Notes under the pieces: model-generated
Database searches by the model: none
Told to the model about the DNA's origin: nothing
What the model saw: only the letters and a program-made list of their open reading frames with translations
Part shown: positions 60,752 through 64,000 of the stretch, piece after piece
Layout of the letters: each line of letters starts with the position of its first letter
Position numbering within the stretch: position 1 is the stretch's first letter
Translations under genes and position numbers: made by a program
Assembly: GCA_009840355.1 (NCBI GenBank)
Contig: VXNZ01000056.1
Location: 1 to 64,000 of the forward strand
DNA from: Chloroflexota bacterium
GTDB taxonomy: Bacteria; Chloroflexota; Dehalococcoidia; Lucifugimonadales; JADFKI01
Reading direction: 5' to 3'
DNA: 64,000 nt

Positions 60752-62170
60752 CTATTCCGATTGGTATTCCGGCGTGGCTACGATGAGCTGCATCATCTCG
60801 GTGGCTCGGGCGTCGAACCTGTCGCGGTCTGCCGGCGTATCCGCACGGAGCGCGCCACTGCCCGCGACATGCTGAACGAGCGCCGAATGCGTGTCCGCTT
60901 CAAGCTCCAAGTCGCCCATCAGGCGCAGGCATCCATCCACGAAGCCTTCCGGCGACATGCTCGCCGTGTCGTCCGCAAGCTTGTCGAGCATAAGGCGAAC
61001 GCCGGGCATATCGGCATCGCCGACCTGCTCCGCCGCGAAGTTGACGCGCTGCACGAGAGCGCCGCTGTCTATCCACTCTTTGCCTGTGTGCCAGCCTTCG
61101 ACGCTGGGCGGGTTGAACACCTGCTGCCCCATAAAGCCAACGGTCGCCGCGAGCCCGGTGAGACCGTGCTTGGGGAATGTGCCCATTTCTACATTGAAGT
61201 CGCCGGTCATGCGCACGGTGTTGGACACCAGCTCAAGCGGGCTTTTGACCTTCTTGAAGGTTGCTTCCTTGAAGAAGTCGGACTTGAACAGCGTTTCCAG
61301 CACGGAGCGCATTTCGTAGCCGGAGTCTATGTATGCCTGCGCCAGCGTGTTCACGGCGTCAGGGTCGTTTGGCGGCGTGTAGGGCCAGGCTGGCACTTGC
61401 GGCTCGTCCGCGACGAAGAAATTGTACAGATGCCGCGCGAGGAACTGCCCTGTCGCCGGCTGCTTCACGATGATGTCGATGATGTCCTCGCCGTTGAAGT
61501 TACCCGTCTCACCGAGGAAGGTCTTTTCGCTGCCGTCGTGGTCCCACTCGCGGTACTCGAAACTGGGATGGTAGAACAGGTACGGAACGCGTGGCAGCGG
61601 GTCGGTGTATGTCCAGCCGGTGAACGCGCGCGCCGCCGTCTTCACATCGTCTTCGGTGTAGTTGCCGATGCCCATGGAGAACAGCTCCATCAGCTCTCTG
61701 CCGTAGTTCTCGTTTGGCGTGCCGTCGTGATTGTCGCAATTGTCCAGCCAATAAATCATCGCCGGGTCTTTGGACAGTTGCAGCAGCAGGTCGCGGAAGT
61801 TGCCCATGGCGTAGGCGTGCAGCATTTCGTACTGACGCCACATCGCCGTACCGGAGTTGAGCTTGGAGAAGCCGGTGGCGAATACGCAGTGCCAGAAGAG
61901 CGTCATCTTCTCTTCGAGGGGGCGGCGCGTATTCAGGATGCGGTACAACCAGCGGCTCGCCGGACCGGCGAAGCCCTGCGGTTCGACATGCATCGGCGTG
62001 AAGCGCAAGGTGATATCGTCGTCGGTTTCGGGTTCGCCGACAGGGTTCAGCAGCCAGTCAACGGTAGCGTCGTATCCCTTGGTGGCAAGCGCCTCTATTT
62101 CATCGAATCGCGCACCGAAACCGGCGCGACGCATCAGGTGCGCTATGAGCGCAGTATCGTTAGTGGACAT
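60752..62170 (-). CDS. DUF1800 domain protein
   Basis: A 472 aa protein of the DUF1800 family. The start is typical (IAHLMRRAGFGARFDEIEAL), and LFWHCVFATGFSKL, NENYGRELMELFSMGIGNYT, AARAFTGWTY and HLYNFFVADEPQVPAWP are landmarks. It is the upstream partner of the DUF1501 gene. No export signal is seen. Function of the family is not established. Confidence 0.92.
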   Translation of the reverse strand: MSTNDTALIAHLMRRAGFGARFDEIEALATKGYDATVDWLLNPVGEPETDDDITLRFTPMHVEPQGFAGPASRWLYRILNTRRPLEEKMTLFWHCVFATGFSKLNSGTAMWRQYEMLHAYAMGNFRDLLLQLSKDPAMIYWLDNCDNHDGTPNENYGRELMELFSMGIGNYTEDDVKTAARAFTGWTYTDPLPRVPYLFYHPSFEYREWDHDGSEKTFLGETGNFNGEDIIDIIVKQPATGQFLARHLYNFFVADEPQVPAWPYTPPNDPDAVNTLAQAYIDSGYEMRSVLETLFKSDFFKEATFKKVKSPLELVSNTVRMTGDFNVEMGTFPKHGLTGLAATVGFMGQQVFNPPSVEGWHTGKEWIDSGALVQRVNFAAEQVGDADMPGVRLMLDKLADDTASMSPEGFVDGCLRLMGDLELEADTHSALVQHVAGSGALRADTPADRDRFDARATEMMQLIVATPEYQSE

Positions 62171-62553
62171 GTGCCGCTCCTTGCATTGAACTTGACCGCA
62201 TTTTATCGCACAACAGACGCCAGCACAACGCGGGGCAACTTACATCAATGGACACGATGCGGGACACGATGAACAGTATGGGATAATTGCGAATAATCCT
62301 ATATATCCTAATCCTATATTCTTGTGTATTGATGCAATGCGAGGATTTCAGATCGGTCGATTGGATTACGAATGATTTACCATCGATTTATCGCATCCGT
62401 CCCCATCATGCCTCATGCCAATCCTGTACATATATGTTAAGCAGCCCATTGGTTTAGCCGCTATGCAAAGCATGGTGGTGGTGATATAGTTGCTTGGTTG
62501 ATGGATAATTGGCAGGCTGCGGGTTAAGCGGCTAGTCAGGAGGGTCTCAACCG
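62171..62553. other. Intergenic region before the MFS gene
   Basis: No gene. The segment is A+T rich and contains repeated AATCCTATAT-type words at 62290-62330. It separates divergent genes and probably contains both promoters; AGGAGGG for the MFS gene is at 62538-62544. Confidence 0.5.
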
Positions 62554-64000
62554 ATGAAACTTGGCGCGCTCGCCCCCTTGCTTTCCACGCCCCAGCGCCG
62601 CGCGGTTCTCATCGCGCTGTCCTCTGCGTATATGCTGGTGCAGCTTTCAAGCCTGCCGGTGGCATTGTCGCTGCCCACTCTAGCGGAGCACTTCAACCGC
62701 GGCGTTGACGATGCGGCTTGGATGGTCGTCTTGTATCTGCTTACGCTCGGAGCGTTCGTGATGCTTGGCGCGCGGCTGGGCGACAGGTACGGACATGCGC
62801 GCGTTTTCTTCATCGGCCTTGTGCTTTCTACTATCGGGTCGATACTTATCGCGCTATCGACATCGCTATTGCAGGTCATCATCTGGCGCGGGCTGACGGG
62901 TCTTGGGTCGGCGCTCATTATGGGCAACGCGAACGCGATACTCGCCGCCGCATTCCCACAGGAGGAGCGCGGCAGGGCGTTCTCGGTGCCTATCGTTGGA
63001 GCGCGCTTCGGCACGCTGGTCGGCTTGGCGCTGTTCGCGCTGTTCCTGCAATACCTGAGCTGGCGGCTGGTGTTCCTGACATTCGTGCCGATGGGCATAC
63101 TCGCCATAGCCGTGTCGCGGCCGATGCTGATGATGCTCAAAGACGAACCGCGCGTCAACCTGAATCCGGTGGACATCCCGGGCGGGCTGATGCTCGTGGC
63201 GACTTCGGTCGTGTTCCTGCTTGCGGGGGCGCACCTGCACGGCGGGGAAGAATCGTACACCAGCGACCAGGGTATTTTGTACCACGGTGGGATGTATGTG
63301 CTTGCGATTGCGCTGCTGGGCGTCTTCATCCTGATAGAGCGCCGCATGAAAAACCCGCTCGTGGACATTCAGCATTTCCGGCACAAGTACTTCTCGCTGT
63401 CGCTGGTGTCGAATGTAACCTTCCACTTCTCCATGCTGGCGACGATGACGCTCGTTCCCATCATCGTGGAATTGGGCTACAACAAGTCGCCGATTTGGGT
63501 GCCGCTGGTGCTGCTGCCCAATCAGATAATCGGCTTGTTCATGACATTCGCCGCAGGGTGGATATACGACCAGTACCAGCCTAAGTTGCTGCGACCTGCC
63601 GCAATGGTCAGCATCGCGGCAGGGTTCTTGCTGCTGGGCATATTCATAGGCGGCGTAACTGTTGGCGGCGCGTCTATCGGCGGATTGTACATACCCGCGC
63701 TGGACATTGGCGGCGGCGTGCCTATCTGGTACATCCCGTTGTTGATGATTCCCATATCGTTCGGCACGGCGTTCTTCAATCCGGTGAACAACGCGATGAT
63801 TATGAGTTCGCTGCCAATGAGCGAGCGCGGCTTCGCGTCCGGTATGCTGGAGACGACACGCGAGCTTGGACACGCGCTCGGCTCGACCGTTTCCGCTACC
63901 GCGCTTGCGATGGTTTTGCCCGTGGGCATCGCGCTGCTGTCCCCCGAGCAGGTTGGACCCTTCTACTTGGAAGGCTTCCAGACTGCGGCGATGCTCGTCG
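62554..64000 (+). CDS. MFS transporter (DHA2/EmrB-like), truncated by window end
   Basis: The frame starts at ATG 62554 (MKLGALAPLL, with AGGAGGG upstream) and runs open to the end of the window: at least 482 codons. It is a major facilitator with many membrane helices; LGARLGDRYGHARVF is the loop 2-3 signature, LTGLGSALIMGNANAILAAA the drug-export helix 4-5 pattern, and a late SSLPMSERGFASGMLETTRE segment fits 14-helix members. It likely exports a drug or metabolite; substrate unknown. Confidence 0.88.
   Translation, partial: MKLGALAPLLSTPQRRAVLIALSSAYMLVQLSSLPVALSLPTLAEHFNRGVDDAAWMVVLYLLTLGAFVMLGARLGDRYGHARVFFIGLVLSTIGSILIALSTSLLQVIIWRGLTGLGSALIMGNANAILAAAFPQEERGRAFSVPIVGARFGTLVGLALFALFLQYLSWRLVFLTFVPMGILAIAVSRPMLMMLKDEPRVNLNPVDIPGGLMLVATSVVFLLAGAHLHGGEESYTSDQGILYHGGMYVLAIALLGVFILIERRMKNPLVDIQHFRHKYFSLSLVSNVTFHFSMLATMTLVPIIVELGYNKSPIWVPLVLLPNQIIGLFMTFAAGWIYDQYQPKLLRPAAMVSIAAGFLLLGIFIGGVTVGGASIGGLYIPALDIGGGVPIWYIPLLMIPISFGTAFFNPVNNAMIMSSLPMSERGFASGMLETTRELGHALGSTVSATALAMVLPVGIALLSPEQVGPFYLEGFQTAAMLV

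Noticed and set aside
60362-62272. Long + strand open frame (636 codons) opposite DUF1501 and DUF1800
   Set aside because: It is the antisense shadow of two strongly conserved - strand genes; its protein is Arg/His/Val rich with no recognisable domain.

Overview
The window looks like a stretch of bacterial chromosome from an uncultivated lineage, most plausibly Chloroflexota (Dehalococcoidia or SAR202-like). That placement is inference: a Bacillus-type long SRP RNA with an Alu domain, a DnaB-DnaD-DnaC-like primosome cluster, many small membrane proteins and high-50s percent GC by eye. No rRNA is present and no taxonomic marker was searched. Most of the window is housekeeping genes in short operons on both strands, separated by intergenic spaces that often carry short palindromic repeat elements.

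Layout. 0.1-3.4 kb (-): 2-oxoacid dehydrogenase E1alpha, E1beta and E2. 3.8-9.7 kb (mostly +): an amidohydrolase, a small membrane protein, a carbamoyltransferase (argF-like), der, plsY and gpsA. 9.7-15.7 kb (-): rsmE, prmA, dnaJ, an M28 lipoprotein peptidase and holA. 16-24.8 kb (+): a DUF1232 protein, ychF, hemW, a nonsense-interrupted membrane protein, rplI, dnaB, a DnaD-domain protein, a tandem-duplicated DnaC-type helicase loader, a HIT protein and a frameshifted DNA alkylation repair gene. 24.8-29.4 kb (-): tRNA-Gln and tRNA-Glu, then ribH, ribBA, ribE, ribD and dcd. 29.7-32.4 kb (-): ECF sigma factor, zinc-finger anti-sigma factor and a SIMPL protein. 32.6-33.5 kb (+): lepB and tRNA-Lys. 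33.6-37.4 kb: an apparent iron-acquisition island (flavoprotein, shortened FeoB-like transporter, FhuF-like reductase) between tRNA-Lys and a repeat element. 37.9-41.6 kb (+): DUF1801, ggt and mscS. 41.6-46.4 kb (-): a peptide/solute ABC transporter without its ATPases. 47-51.9 kb (+): lepA, SRP RNA, an aspartyl protease-like protein, rsmA, ispE and a membrane protein. 52.4-57.9 kb (+): a PHP phosphoesterase, an acetyl-CoA synthetase-like ligase, small hypothetical proteins, ppk2 and a Nudix hydrolase. 58-62.2 kb (-): an NHL-repeat protein, a decayed mini-gene, DUF1501 and DUF1800. 62.5 kb to the end (+): an MFS transporter running off the window.

The most unusual signals are: (i) at least three families of short terminal-inverted-repeat (MITE-like) elements, one with five copies sharing the end AGACGATTTCACAAAT; (ii) a helicase loader made of two fused DnaC-type ATPase domains, the first with a changed Walker B motif; (iii) the tRNA-Lys-adjacent iron module; (iv) several recently broken genes (a one-base frameshift in a C run, and two in-frame TAG interruptions in small membrane-protein genes). 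Three stable-RNA promoters (tRNA-Gln/Glu, tRNA-Lys, SRP RNA) have recognisable -35 and -10 boxes exactly 17 bp apart, which gives a usable picture of the host housekeeping promoter.
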